DNA from: Stenogyne calaminthoides
Taxonomy: Eukaryota; Streptophyta; Magnoliopsida; Lamiales; Lamiaceae
Assembly (NCBI GenBank): GCA_037126765.1
Contig: JBBCBC010000022.1
Span: 18,443,758-18,507,757, forward strand
Direction: 5' to 3'
Length of the DNA: 64,000 nucleotides
Numbering within the stretch: position 1 is the first letter of the stretch; every line of letters starts with the position of its first letter. Shown piece by piece: positions 1-12,308 of the stretch. The position numbers and the translations under genes were made by a program. The notes beneath the pieces are model-generated. The model made no database searches and was not told where the DNA came from. It saw only the letters and a list, made by a program, of their open reading frames with translations.

Positions 1-946
1 AGTTGTTTTGCTTGATCAACTTCTTGCAGAACCATTTTACATATGCACTAAGGCTGTTTCTCATTGAAAATCCTAAGCCTCTACGTATGAGCAATATATG
101 GCATGAGTACTTTTGGTTTCAAGAATTGATACCACTAGTCAATGTTATAGGCAAACATTTTAATTAGGTTGAAGAGCATAACTTTTTTCAAATGAAAATG
201 CTAGAGGCGGGTAATAAAAAAGGCAGCACATAAGAAGTTTTCAACATCAAATGACTTTATTGGGTATACTAACCTCAAAATGATCATATTGGAGATACTT
301 ATTTGAGCTTCCAATTATTGTACAGTTGTCAACATCAAACATGCAAGATGTTAAGATGTTATGGTTATGTTTGTTTACCATCTCAAATTATTCCCCTATA
401 CTTTTCTCCAAAACACCATACACATTTATTCTTTTCAATGCATTTTTTAACTAATGCATCACATGAAAACTGTTATTCCTGAATTCTTCCCCAGAAACTC
501 CATGGCATAGCCTTAAGTATTTTTGTTCGATGTTGACAAGCTACCCTGTTAAAAAATTATTATATTTTCTTATTAAATCATCTATCATCCTTTAGTTTTG
601 CTATTTTCAAAATGTCCCATACTGTGAATTAAAGTGAACTGAAGATGGTAAAAAAAAATTGAAATAATAAAATTGGCGAAATAAACTACGGAGAAAGGGG
701 AGGTGGTACTGTTGCAGCAGCCATAGGCATCATACTTTTGACAGTCACTGGATTCCATTGGTTGAGAGAAATAGTAGTTTTGATAATTAATTTTAGGAAA
801 GGGAAAAAGGTGTTTAGTGATAATTAAGCTTGCATCTTATTGAGTAAATCTACCATGTATCAGTATATAGATGCGTAAATTGTATCCCAATAGAAAAGTC
901 TATTGTATTTTGTTATGTGAGGCAATAAAGATATCTCTTCTTTCAG
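1..946. other. AT-rich non-coding stretch, probably intron of the BAR-domain gene
   Basis: No open frame resembling the missing N-terminal exons of the downstream gene was found here. Because the first visible exon starts in codon phase 2, an upstream exon must splice into it; no convincing donor in the right phase was seen in this stretch. It is therefore most simply intron sequence, with the 5' exons to the left of the window. Confidence 0.5.
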
Positions 947-3900
947 AGTTTCAAGAGTCACTAATGGAGATGGGGAATTGCCTGCTGGAGAACACTGCAA
1001 TGCATGATGATGGAGAAAGAGGTGAGTGAGCCAGTGGAATTTCTACTTATAGGCATCCCTTAGTTGCTGTTTCAAGGCAGTGTACATTGCAAATGTTCTT
1101 GTATTCATTTCTCCAACAAATACAATTGATGCCTCTTACTTGGACAATATGAAACTAAATGTAGAGGCATTCCTCTAGTTGTTTTTTGACAGAAATTTGA
1201 ATGATGTTGCAACCATTTTGCATTTTATTCTCCAACAAGTACCAATCGGAACCTCCTAGTCTCCTACACCAATATGAAACTAAACATATGTAGCTTTTCT
1301 ATCTTTCTTTTTTTTTTTTTTTTGATTAATGACAGAATAATTTAGTTTGACCACAAAGAGTTTTTTCTCGTAGATAACATGATTTGGATCCAATTTTCCA
1401 TCTATTTCAAAGTAGTTATTATTCAGATGGTTTGGAAGCAACAACTAGGTTTTAATAATTTCTGAATTATGATATATTTGCATGCTTTCTAGATACTTAT
1501 AATGAGATTATAATACGTTGATCTTTGGTTTTCTCATTTCGTCAACATGAAATTTTGTTTCTTTGTTCTGTCTCTTTACCGAAGCATCTCGCTCTTGCTT
1601 ATAGTTAAGTATGTTGCAAAATGTATGGAAGTTAAGTTCACTGCTAGACGAATTTCTATGCTTTGCAGGGGTTGCATTATCAGTACTGGGAAGGGTGCAG
1701 CTGGATCTTCAGAAACTCGTTGATAGCTATGTCGGTGTTCATGACTTCATTCTCATGTTTTTTTTAGTATTTTTTTTATAAGCTAAAGAGTTAATCATAA
1801 CTCACTGTTCTCTTGTCAGCGGTCTCATATTATCATGACAATTACACACCCGTCTGAGTCTCTCCTGAGTGAGCTGCGAAAAGTCGAGGTTCAGAGCACT
1901 CTTATACTCGTTATTGCTCTTGCTTTTGTGAATACTTCTATGCAAACCTAGACCTTTTACAGATATTTCTTGCTGAAATGTTTTGATGGATGACGTTTTG
2001 AAGTTTTGAGAACAACCTTATACATCTGCAGAATGAAAATGAGCTTTTACATGATTTTATGTTAAAATGAAAGGTTTACACGGTCTTGTGGGTTATTTTA
2101 TGCAGGACTGGGCATAATATTACTTGTTTTTGACCAGCAATGGCACCCCTAAATCAGTAACTTCATTAATTGTCGTTGCTATGTTGGAACTCTTAATATT
2201 GAGCTTTTTTTCAAGAGTGGGTCTCCTGTGCACCAGTTGCACCGTGCACTCCGTAGTGTATTTTAGAAACTTGCAACTTGGGACTTTTTACACTGAAATG
2301 TGCAACCTGTGTTCATAATACATAGTTGCACGTTTCAGTGTAACAAGTCGCAAGTTTCAGTGCAACAAGTAGCAAGTTTCTAAAGTACACTATGGAGTGC
2401 ACGGTGCACCTGGTGCATACAAGACCTAGCCTTTTTTGTATTACGCCTGACTTTATGCTTTAACTTTTTTTTTTTTGGAATAAGACTTTATGCTTTAACT
2501 AAATTTGGAAGGAAAGGTGATTATTGAGTTGTCAAAACTGGGTTACCTTATGCTTTAGATTCTTTTGCTCTGGACTTCCATCTTTTTCATGTACTATGTA
2601 TAGTCAACTTTTTTTGGACTTCGCGTCAATTCATCATATGACGTACCATAAATGCTCTAATTTAGTTATCTTAATAATCTTTCTCTGCTTTGGAAAACAA
2701 TTGTCTTAGTCTCTGAAATGGTACCACGGTAGTTATTTGATTCTGTAAAGTATTACTCAGTGTGTCGGCCAGATAAAATAATTTATAATATATGCTATTT
2801 TGCGCCATTTTACATGGCATTACATGAGGCAAAAACTAAAACTCCTAATGTAATCCCCAACCCCCAACATCACACCTATGAAAATGGAAAAGACAATTAA
2901 TATTATACCCTTATTTTATTACTAATGGATGAATTAATAAGTTTATAATTTACAAGAAGATGGTTAGTATTTATTAGGGGTATTGGTAAAAAGAAAAGAT
3001 AAGTCTTTGTTGGTATTAGCAAAGTGACAAATAATTAGGAAACATTTGGATAAATCGGACAGATAATAAGGAACAGAGGTAGTTCCAAATTTGTGCTTCA
3101 GTATATCTGATCCTTGATGTATTTGTAGATCATTCTGGTCCCAGTGTTTTAGTATGATTTGTGAAGCTCTGTTCCTGGGCATTGTTTTTGTCTTGTTTCT
3201 GGTGATAGTCTGCTTTTTATTGGTGCAGGAGATGAAATTGCAATGCGATGAGAAAAGGTGCAAGCTTTTTCTCCCCTCATCTTATTGCTGGATATTCTTC
3301 ATCATGTTATAGCATTATTTGATTACATGCATGAATTACAGGGAGGTGTTTGAATACATGGTGGGACAATTTAGGGAAAAAAGAAAGTCTAGACATGGAA
3401 AGGGGGAGACTTTTACCTCAGAACAATTGCACACTATTCTTGATGAATATGATGAGGCTGCAAGGCTATGCATTTTTCGTGTTGAATCATTGAAGCAGGG
3501 GCAAACCCAGAGCCTATTAACACAGGCAGCGCGCCACCATGCAGCACAGGTGTTTGTCTTTTTAAGTTCCATGATTTCAATGTTAAAAAAAATTCCTGTC
3601 TTTTCCAAGTTTGATTATAAAGTTTGTCCTATTTTATGTAAACAGTTAAACTTTTTCCGAAAAGGACTTCAGTCTCTTGAAGCTGTCGAACCACATATAA
3701 GAAATGTTGCAGAAAAGCAGCACATTGATTATGAGTTAAGTGAATTGAATGATGAGGACAATGTTGAGAATGAGGATGGAGAACTAAGTTTTGACTATAG
3801 CCAGAACAAGAAAGAAGTGGACGCTACTACCACTTCAAGGAACTCTATGGAGGTGAGTTTCTCAATTGGCCTTTCCCAGATACAGCTTTAGTAGGTATTA

Positions 3901-5354
3901 TGACCCTTTAGTTGAATTAGTGATTCTAAGTTCTGTTGTTAGACTGGTTATTCATTTACGAAGTAATATTATCCATACTGCAAAATGGTACATAAATATC
4001 ATGGGGTGCTAACTCAGTTTGGACAGAGATGTTAGAAACGATTAGAATGTTTAAGATCATCTATACTTCACACCATAGTGAGAAACAAAATGCCGTAAAT
4101 TTTATCTCGAAGAGGGTATTCCGTCTTTTATTATATGTAGACTGTAATAGAAATGAAACATGGTTTCCCTGAAAAACTCTTACACCCATTGAATACCTGA
4201 TAGATAATGATGTGTGGAGTGGATATATCAGTTTTAAACAGTAATGGCTTGTTGGTTTCTTGAATTGTAATAGTTTACATGAAAAAAATGTAAATATTTT
4301 GTCATTTTAGGTCTTGGATATTTCAGTTAGCTGTGGGCTGAATATTTTTGATTCTGCCCTTTAAGTTTATATTGGCACAGTCATGTGAAAATTCTGTTTT
4401 GTAGCTAATACTTATTCTGTTGCGACGAACGTGCAGTTGGATCAGTTGGGTGCTCCAAGTTCACAAACATCTCAGATTAAAAACCAAGGTGGGGATGTGA
4501 CCTTCAGTCAACAACGTAGAGCAGGTAGTCATTCAGCTCCATTATATGCGGAGAAGTTTGATCCTGCCGAAAGAATAAGAGAAATGAGGACGTCTGTGCA
4601 GAAATTGAGTAGTCATGTACTTCCCACTCCCGATGATGCCAAGGGTTCAATAACCACAGGCCCTGTTGGGATCTCCAAAAATATATGGCATTCATCTCCA
4701 CTGGACATTGAGAAGCAAAAGAAATTTGTAGACGACCATATATCTGCACGCACTTCTTCTAAATCTTTAGTAGTATCAGCTGAAGATAACACCAACAAGA
4801 AGCATTGCCTTCCACTACCCCCCACCGTCCACCACTCTGATGCACGCAGTGGAGGATCTGATACTCAAAAGATCAAAAGGCAAGCCTTTTCTGGTCCATT
4901 AGTTAACAAGCAACCACTTTTACTTAACAGTGGACCAATTAGCTCTACAGAAGTTTCTGGATTACATAGTACTGCAGCTGGTCACCATCCTCCCCCTGAT
5001 TCACCCAAAATAAGCGAGCTTCATGAGCTTCCTAGACCTCCTGATTCTTTTGGCTCCAAGTTTGTGCACTCTGTGGGGAATATTGGACATTCTGCTCCCT
5101 TAGGTAACAGAAATCGAGAGTCATCTCCTACAAAGAGGAATCCTTTTGTGTCTTCAAAAGAAGGGTCTCGACTTCCACTCCCCAAGCTAACTGTATCTCG
5201 GAGTTTCTCCATACCATCTAGTAGTCAGAGAGACATAACATTTTCAAGCAAGCTTTTGGGATCTTCTCAAATACTGCACAAGACAGAAAAAGTTCCTTCT
5301 CCTCCATTAACACCTGGGAAAATAAGAGGTAAATTGAATAATTCTAGCGACTAG
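947..5354 (+). CDS. BAR-fold, proline/serine-rich protein (At3g26910/At2g33490-type family), 5' partial, seven exons
   Basis: Exons read 947-1021, 1669-1730, 1820-1888, 3229-3257, 3342-3549, 3646-3852 and 4437-5354, all bounded by AG/GT and joining in phase to 521 residues. The N-terminal part is the helical AH/BAR-like region of a plant family annotated as 'hydroxyproline-rich glycoprotein'. Recognisable family blocks are ESLMEMGNCLLENTA (first exon), QLDLQKLVDSY, SHIIMTITHPSESLLSEL, KGETFTSEQLH, SLKQGQTQSLLTQAARHHAAQ and LNFFRKGLQSLEAVEPHIR. The C-terminal exon is a long disordered Ser/Pro-rich tail (SAPLYAEKFDP, SRSFSIPSSSQ, PSPPLTPGKIRGK) ending at the TAG at 5352-5354. BAR folds bind curved membranes; a role in membrane trafficking is inferred, not shown. 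The intron at 3550-3645 has no in-frame stop, so retention would add 32 residues inside the helical region. The start codon and roughly 60-70 N-terminal residues are missing from the window. Family assignment is secure, exact function is not. Confidence 0.88.
2221..2425. repeat. GTGCAC-type foldback MITE inside an intron
   Basis: Two arms of about 60 bp face each other (2221-2280 and 2366-2425) and match as inverted repeats with only a few mismatches; both begin near GTCT and carry TGCACC, CGTGCACTCC and TTTAGAAACTTGC. The short centre contains two further copies of a GTTTCAGTG motif. It lies in the 1889-3228 intron of the BAR-domain gene. Relatives are at 27133-27312, 33838-34050 and, as single arms, 29078-29106 and 34088-34122. 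No convincing target duplication was seen, so the superfamily is left open. Confidence 0.7.
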
Positions 5355-6305
5355 ATTGTATTTGACGTATTCTAATATGAAGAAGATACCATCACCCATC
5401 AAAATTTCACTTTGTTTTTCCCCATTCAAGATTGTATATCTCGAATTTCCATGTGTGGGAGAGGGGAAGAGTTATGAAAGATTTGATGTTTAGGGTTAGA
5501 TGTGTTTGCCTGTACTACGTGTACGTTATAGCAAGTATGTTGAGATATGCCTGGGGAAGGAAAAGGCATGACCTCTTATGAGATGAACTTCTTCTGAGAC
5601 CCAAATCGGAAAATGCAGGTGGTAGCTGAATTCACGTGCACACTCAGTTGATGGAACAATTGTACTGTTCTTTTGGCTGTTTCGGTCTTGAAATGTTTCG
5701 CTACCTTTCTTCACTGGGCGGAAGCATGTAAATATAGTTGTGTTTCTTGTCTTTGTATTGCAATCAATTTCACTCGCATTGTTTCAACCAATTTTGCTCC
5801 ATCTTAATTTGTTCCAATTTTTGCATTTTGTGTTTTGGCATGGATAGCTGATTCTCCTTTTTTCAGTAGTTTATTCTGTTGAAGCATTGGAGGATTTATT
5901 GTCTACTGATTAGGCACCCCCGGCCTAGTTACTCCAATTCTAAAAATTATGACCATGATTCACTTGGCACAACTTAGGTCTAATTGAAAAAAGAATTCCA
6001 ATATGCACTGCCCAGCTGATTCAGCAAAAAATAATGCTAAAAAACTACACTGGTACCAAAAGAGCAACCAAAACAAAATGAAAGTCAAAGACTAAAACCG
6101 CATGCATCTCGTGAAATAGAAATACACATAGATTTGGAGAAATTCGAAATAAAAAATTGAAAAAACACTACAAAGCACCCAAAACTCATATAAACAACAG
6201 AGCATCAAAAAAATCATATAATAATCTTAAATGACTGAAAACATAAACATAAAAAAAAAAAAAAAAATGGAATTGAGAGCACTTACAAACAGACGAAGAT
6301 GATTA
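5355..6305. other. 3' UTR and intergenic spacer
   Basis: Begins with the 3' untranslated region of the BAR-domain gene, T-rich and probably polyadenylated somewhere before about 5800. The remainder is AT-rich without a credible ORF. An A tract at about 6250-6267 marks the approximate junction with the truncated retroelement that follows. Confidence 0.5.
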
Positions 6306-8790
6306 TTAGTAGAGTAAGATGGAGTTGAAGCGCGACAGCAAATTGAAAAAGTGTTGAGTGGCGGCATCGAAGCTCGCGACAACGGTGGGGGATGTTTCTA
6401 AAGAATTTAAAAAGCAAATAGGTGAAGAACAAAGATGAAGCTGAAGACGACCGAAGACGAAAACAAACAACAACTTATGTAGTTGAAGTTCGGCTCTTGA
6501 ACCAATCCAGGCAGTCTCTGTTTCTTGTTGAAAATCCCCCAACATTCCGCCATATCTGGCCTCAATTTCCCTCGTGAGAATCTCATCAAGCTCATTCCTG
6601 TAGCTAGATTCAAAAAACTCATCAACCAAAGGGTTAACCACACTTACTGAATATACAACAAGGAATCATTGGGTGCTTCATAGCATCATAAATGTTAAAA
6701 TTAATGACTTTTCCATTTAATTCCATAGTGAGAGTTCCTTCGGATACATTTATCTTTGTTTGGACGATGTTCAAGATCGGTCTCCCTAACAAGATAGGCA
6801 TATTAACCAAAGTACTCCCATTCATATCTAGCACATACAAATTGGTAGGAAAAATAAGATCACCAACTTGCACCAAAACATCCTCAATTACCTCATCGGG
6901 GTGTGTACTACTACGATCAGCCAACAGGATTTCAATATTCCTTTATTTCAAAGGCCCAATATTCAAAGCAGTAAAAACAATACGAGGCATAACATTAATG
7001 GACGCTTCTAAATCTAACAAAGCTTGAGCAATTCTAACATTCACAATCCAACAAGGGATAGTAAACGTACTTGGTCCTTAAGCTTTTCTGGAAGCTTATT
7101 TTGGAACAATGCCGACACGTTCTTCCCCATCACTACTTTCTCATTCCCCTTCCGTTTGCGTTTGTTGGTGCAAAGCCCCTTAAGAAATTTACCATATCTT
7201 GGAATTTGAGCTGATTGCATCAAGCAAAGGGATATTAATCTCCACCTTGTGGAAAATGTCCAGAAATTGTTTCTCCTTATCCGCCTTCATTGCTCGTTCA
7301 ACCCTGGGAAAGGAAGAATAGTAGTATTATTGAACTTGGGAAGTGAAGCACTAACCTTTTCATCACAGATTTTTAGATTTTGCTTCACACTGGGTAATCC
7401 AATGTCAGTCTTTTCCGTATTTGTTTCTTCTTTTTTATTAACTGGAGTTGACGAAACAGACCTTTTAACCTCTTCAAGCTGCTTTACACTCCTAAACGTG
7501 ATAGCATTCACGTTTCTTGGGTTAACTTCGCGCTGGGATGGTAGTTTCCACCATTTTGAGCTTTCATTCGGTCGACAGCAGTGGCAAATTGGCAAATTTG
7601 CATCTCCAAGTTCTTGACTGTCGAGTTAGTGTTCTGCAGGAACTGCTGCATATTTTGCTGAAATTGCAAGGACTGGGTAGTCAGAATCTTGATCAACTCC
7701 TCCGTGGACTGTCCGGAGTTCTCCAAAAATGCCTTGACTTGGTGTTGGCCTCTCTGCTGCTATGGCCAATTGTTATCAATCGGTTGGGAGTTCTGCTAAT
7801 TTCCATACATAAGATTAGAATGGTCTCTCCAACCCAGATTATACGTGATCGAATGAAGGTCGTACTTCCGCCCTTGGAATTTTCCAATGGCATCGACATG
7901 CACCTCATTCTCCTCCGTATGATGGGCTTGAGTTCCACCTGCAGCAAGTTGCCTCAAAAAAGCAGTTAGCTCACTCAGATTATCACAAATGGATGACTCA
8001 CTTAGCGTTTGTACTAGATTTCCTGGGCCATTGCGATGGATAAACTGTTGTGTGTTGGCCACCATGTTCGAAATGAGGTCTTTGGCTTGTGTTGGTGCTT
8101 TATCAGTAGGGGCCCCTCCACTTGCAGCATCTATCAAGCTTCGATCGGTAAAGGTCAACCCCCATAGAAATAATGGATTAGAAGTTGTTCAGTGATCTGA
8201 TGTTGTGGGTAGCTTGCCACCAACTTCTTAGCTTCGCACCACAAATTTCTTTGCGTAAACTCACCGCCCTAGATGTTGGGAAGTACCTCTGCTAGAACAA
8301 CTGCTCCATATTGGCCCAAGTCGTGACCGTCTCAGAGGGCAAATAGTATAGTCATTCCTTTGATGTATCCTTCAAGAAAAATGGGAAGGCCTTCAGTTTC
8401 ACTAGCTCCTCTGTCACATCTTTAGGCCTCATGTGTGAATAACCCACATGGAACTCCTTCAAGAAATTGTGTGAATCCTCACCTACACGACCATGAAAAG
8501 CAGGCAACAAGTGAATTAAACTAGATTTAAGCTCGAAGTCGTTACCCTCAGTTGGGTAAACTATGCACAACGGCTGCTACGAGAGTTGTGGGTTCGCCAG
8601 TTGCTTCAGGGTTTGCTCGGCTGCCATGCTTCTCCCTCGGATTCACATTCGGTGGGCTCACACTCAACGGGAAAGAGCAGCAACTCAAAGACTCTCCTAG
8701 CTTCTTTAGCTTGGTTCCTCAAGACTCGATCTATCCCGAGATAGTAATCTCGGGATAGATCCTTGCTTTCCTTCAAACGAGTAATCATAA
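6306..8790 (-). pseudogene. Ty3/gypsy (Athila/Tat-like) gag-protease, broken and truncated
   Basis: Read from 8790 downwards. A gag start region (8606-8788) is followed by a segment with FELKSSLIHLLPAFHGRVGE and LKEFHVGYSHMRPKDVTEE (8352-8570), typical of Athila/Tat-lineage gag. Further gag fragments in shifting frames cover 7287-8158. The aspartic-protease C-terminal half (6634-6924) has DVLVQVGDLIFP, LYVLDM and PILLGRPILN, and is followed in another frame by a linker (6306-6641). The catalytic Asp region upstream is not intact and reverse transcriptase, RNase H and integrase are absent. Several frameshifts make it inactive. Orientation agrees with the primer-binding site and LTR on its right. 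Lineage is inferred from gag/protease style and the tRNA-Asp primer site. Confidence 0.8.
8728..8761. repeat. perfect 15-bp inverted repeat in the gag region
   Basis: 8728-8742 (GATCTATCCCGAGAT) is exactly complementary to 8747-8761, with a 4-base spacer. It falls in the N-terminal gag region of the broken gypsy element and produces the repeated Leu-Ser-Arg-Asp / Leu-Gly-Ile-Asp reading on the minus strand. It may be a local duplication-inversion; no function is implied. Confidence 0.85.
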
Positions 8791-9050
8791 ACTAGAGGAA
8801 AACCTGAGGGAAGAGCAGAAAAAAGAACTTGAAGCTTAATAAAAACGAGAAAGAAAACGAACACACAAGAATATTGCTAAAAATCTCATTGTTACGGTGA
8901 CACTGGATAAACTAGTGTCAACAATTGCAGAACTTTTTGCAACTAACACAAGTACGAACGGTATCAGAAAAATATTAACTAAACATGAATATAACAGAAA
9001 ATTATGCCCCCACAAATCACATGGAATGAGCACAATATTAATTTCATCGT

Positions 9051-9068
9051 TCCCCGGCAACGGCGCCA
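9051..9068 (-). other. retrotransposon primer-binding site, tRNA-Asp type
   Basis: The minus strand reads TGGCGCCGTTGCCGGGGA, the classic plant gypsy (Athila/Tat-like) primer-binding site complementary to the 3' end of tRNA-Asp. It lies 5 bases inside the end of the LTR at 9074, the usual spacing, and so fixes both the orientation of the element and the inner LTR edge. Confidence 0.88.
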
Positions 9069-9073
9069 AAATT

Positions 9074-10374
9074 TGACCGCACTGTCGAGGTGCGGCAAAA
9101 ATAAATACCCTGAACTAGACTACTTACTCGTAGCAGGGGCAAGTAAAGAGGTCAATCCACGAGGAACGTAGAAATATGATTATGCTAAAACACGTAACAC
9201 AAAAGGGGGATTTTGGATTGGATTTTTATAAATACTACTTAAAGCAATAAATTACTAGGAAAAAAATAACAATTAATCTAATAAGGAAATTCAATCAATA
9301 AAAAATATTTCAATTCACAGTTCATTCATCCCTCGACTTTAATACCGTTAGCTGAATTGTAACGGTTACTCAACTTAACTATAGAATTCATGTCCATCAA
9401 TAACAAGCTCTGTCTACCGGTTTTATCCCTTAATTATATTCAATTGAAACAAGTTCTTCAATGATTCTTTTTAACTGAACAGTCTAGATACGATCTAAAT
9501 TTAATCTAGCAAAAACATTAGACACGAGGATAAAGGACAAACAGACTCTCAAATACGCAAGCTCAATTTGAAAGAACCCGATTTAATTCACCCTAGAAAA
9601 ATATTACTAGTTGCTACCAATTGTCATAAATCTGTAACAATTACGGATTACAAATTTATGACCTAGCTAACACATAAGAGTAATTCAACCTAGGCGGTCG
9701 AACCAAATTAAACATTCAAGTATGTTTAAAGTTAAAATAGATTAAATAAATAATATCAAGATAAATATCATAAAATGTCACGAGATTCAATTAAAAAACA
9801 TTAAAGTATGAGTTCTAAAATCCCTGTAATTGAAATAAAGTGTCTAGCCTTCCATAGTCATAGTAAAAACACAAAAGTCTAAAAGAAAAAAAAAACATAA
9901 AAATTCAAGAACAAACTGAAATGAAGTCTTTCTTCTTGCCCAAGATTTCTTCTCTCTTTCTAATTGTTGCGTGCGTCTGAATGTCATCAGTCCCCCACGA
10001 CTGCTCCTTTTATAAAGTCTATCATGTGCTGAACCTTCCAGAAGATACGCTGGAATTCTTTCCTTTAACTTATGTTCAAAAGATCCGCTAGATTCTTCCC
10101 TTAATCTTATCTCCCAAATTGGGTCTGCAATGGGTGACCCAGTGTGGGTTTCACCAACACTAATTCAGCCCATATGCTCTTGCACATGCGTGAAACCTCC
10201 AACTCCAAGCCAATACGTCACACAGAACACCTAAATTCACAGAAAAATACAAGAAAAAAGTCGAGCATGGAGTAATATCATCAAAACACACATAAGTGTA
10301 ATTAATCATGCAATTTTAATACAAACGAGCCCAATAAATTGCACTCTAATTTATTAAAAATATGCACAATTTCA
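9074..10374 (-). mobile_element. 5' LTR of the Athila/Tat-like element
   Basis: On the minus strand this runs from TGAAATTGTGCAT (10374) to ...GCGGTCA (9074), a TGA...TCA-bounded stretch of 1301 bp that abuts the tRNA-Asp primer site. A TATA-like TTTATAAAAGGAGC lies near 10005-10020 on the same strand. The inner edge is firm; the outer edge rests on the TG/CA match and resemblance to related LTR starts. The matching 3' LTR was not found, as the element is truncated near 6.3 kb. Confidence 0.65.
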
Positions 10375-10578
10375 TAAGTCACGTTGATGATCACTTCGGT
10401 TATCTATATGTACGGAATATCTTAAGAAGTAGCATATACATAGTATACCTGCAATAGATATTGTCTTTCATTATTGATGTACTCCGGCAAGAGACAAAAG
10501 CTCAATTAGGAATAAAAATAATACTTGGGACATTAAAAATCAAAATGATTTGTTAAAAATAAATCAACAATCATAAAA
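10375..10578. other. AT-rich spacer between two retroelement LTRs
   Basis: Non-coding and AT-rich, with no gene or repeat recognised. It is the sequence that flanked the gypsy LTR and into which the solo LTR at 10584 inserted. Confidence 0.4.
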
Positions 10579-12308
10579 GTCTTTGTTGGGATATTTTAGT
10601 TTTGATGAATTATGCCAAAACATTATTAACTTGTATTATTCAAGCTATTTTACATATAACAAATTAAGGGGGAACGAAAGAACAAATTGAGGGGGAACTC
10701 ACGAAATCAGAAGAAGATGATCGAGATCGACGAGATCGCAGATTTAGACCGACGAGATCGATGAGTTAAACGAAGTTCGAGTTAGGCGATGAGTCAGGTA
10801 AATCGATGTGAAGAAAAGCTAAAGCCAAAGAATCGTAAGAGAAGGTTGCGATCGAAGATGAGCAAAAGAGATCGACGAGATCGACGTGATCGAGATCAGA
10901 TATGATAACCTGATATGCTAACCTGATGTACTGAACTGATGCTATCCTAAGATGCTGAACTCAGATATGATGATCTGATCAATGAAATGATCGATCGTAA
11001 AGAAGAAATCGAGATAGCTTTGAGTCAATGTGACATGAGGGTCGATGTCCGATTCAAGAGTCAACTCGAAGCCTCGAGTGTCAATATGCCCGATCGCATA
11101 AGGTCCGCCAAGAAAAATCTCTGAATCAAGAAACCCGAGACTCGAGATAGAATCAAGAAATCAAGACTCAAGATGTCATCAAGACACCGAGGCTCGAGAT
11201 AACTCAAGGCTCGAGATAGCTCGGATAACTCAAGGCTCGATAGCTCGAGATAACTGTAAGGCTCGATAACTCGATAACCTTAAGGCTCGATAGAATCAAG
11301 ATCCCGAGACTCGTAAGAAATCAAGAATATAGTCGTTAGATTCAAATTGACGTGGACCAATGAGAGGAAGACGACAAGCCCGAAAAAAGTTCTGCAAAAA
11401 GCTTACAAACAGTATGGATTTGAATGTGATTCTCTCCAACGGTAACATTCAAATTCACACTATAAATACAAGTTCTTCCTTCATTGTCAAGTGTGGATGA
11501 ATGTAGAAGAGTGTGGAGAATGTAGCAAACGATGCTACAGAGCTAAGAAGATATGGGTTTCAAGGCCTCCGGTTCCAAGGTCGTGTGCCGATGATGCGAG
11601 TCCCGAATATGGTCCGATCAGAAGACGGTAAGAAGATAACAACACAAGGCACGTTGAAAGGAATTGTGCTCCCGATCCTATATACTCAAGCATTCCCACC
11701 ATAGAACACAGAGCGAGAGATACACGCATATATTCAAGAGTGTTCTACCCTAGATCTAAGCACAAATGCTATATCCTAAGCTTAGAGAGATTTTCCCATC
11801 CTTAGCATTGAGGCTAAACAAATGTAAGGGAAAATCTCAAACTAGTTGGAAACCAAACAAACCTTACCCAAATCAGTTTGATAGGAGAAGTTTGTAGGTG
11901 AGTGTGAACTCGGTAAACATCTAGCAATCCCGCAAGGGAGGGTAGGCAATCCCGTGAGGGTGATAAGTCCCGTTTGAGTGCGAACTCGGTAGACATCTGT
12001 TGGGTGTTGGACTAACACATAAAACTAAGTCCAGTAGGTTAAGTTGGTTAAGTTGGTGCCCTGAAAGGGAAGAGTGGATGTAGGGCGGGTTTCATCCGAA
12101 CCACTATAAAATCGTGTGTTCTTTACTTCTTAATGTTCTTACTTGTCATATGCATTCGATTACAAGCAAAACAACACACATGTTCTTAAAAGCAAAATTT
12201 TGGAATCACTCTGCCCTCACCCCTGTTTTATATGCATCACACGACATGTTTGCTTCCGCACGCGCAAAATGGGTTTTTCGACACTTAAAAATCGGGACCA
12301 TCAGTCTT
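10579..12308 (+). mobile_element. Copia-type solo LTR with 5-bp target duplication (family Z)
   Basis: The LTR itself is 10584-12303 (1720 bp), beginning TGTTGGGATATTTTAG and ending CGGGACCATCA. It is flanked directly by GTCTT on both sides (10579-10583 and 12304-12308), the expected 5-bp target-site duplication. No primer site, gag or second LTR is present, so it is a solo LTR left by unequal recombination. A TATA box (CACTATAAATACAAG) is near 11457-11471. Around 11180-11300 the motif AGGCTCGATA recurs in imperfect short repeats. It is the same family as the LTR at 43584-44918, which has its PBS. Confidence 0.9.

Noticed and set aside
3319..3891. Independent 190-residue gene
   Set aside because: It is two exons of the BAR-domain gene plus the stop-free intron between them, read from an upstream intronic codon.
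7249..7969. Plus-strand ORFs of over 120 residues
   Set aside because: Antisense shadows of the broken gypsy gag, whose minus-strand reading has real gag motifs.
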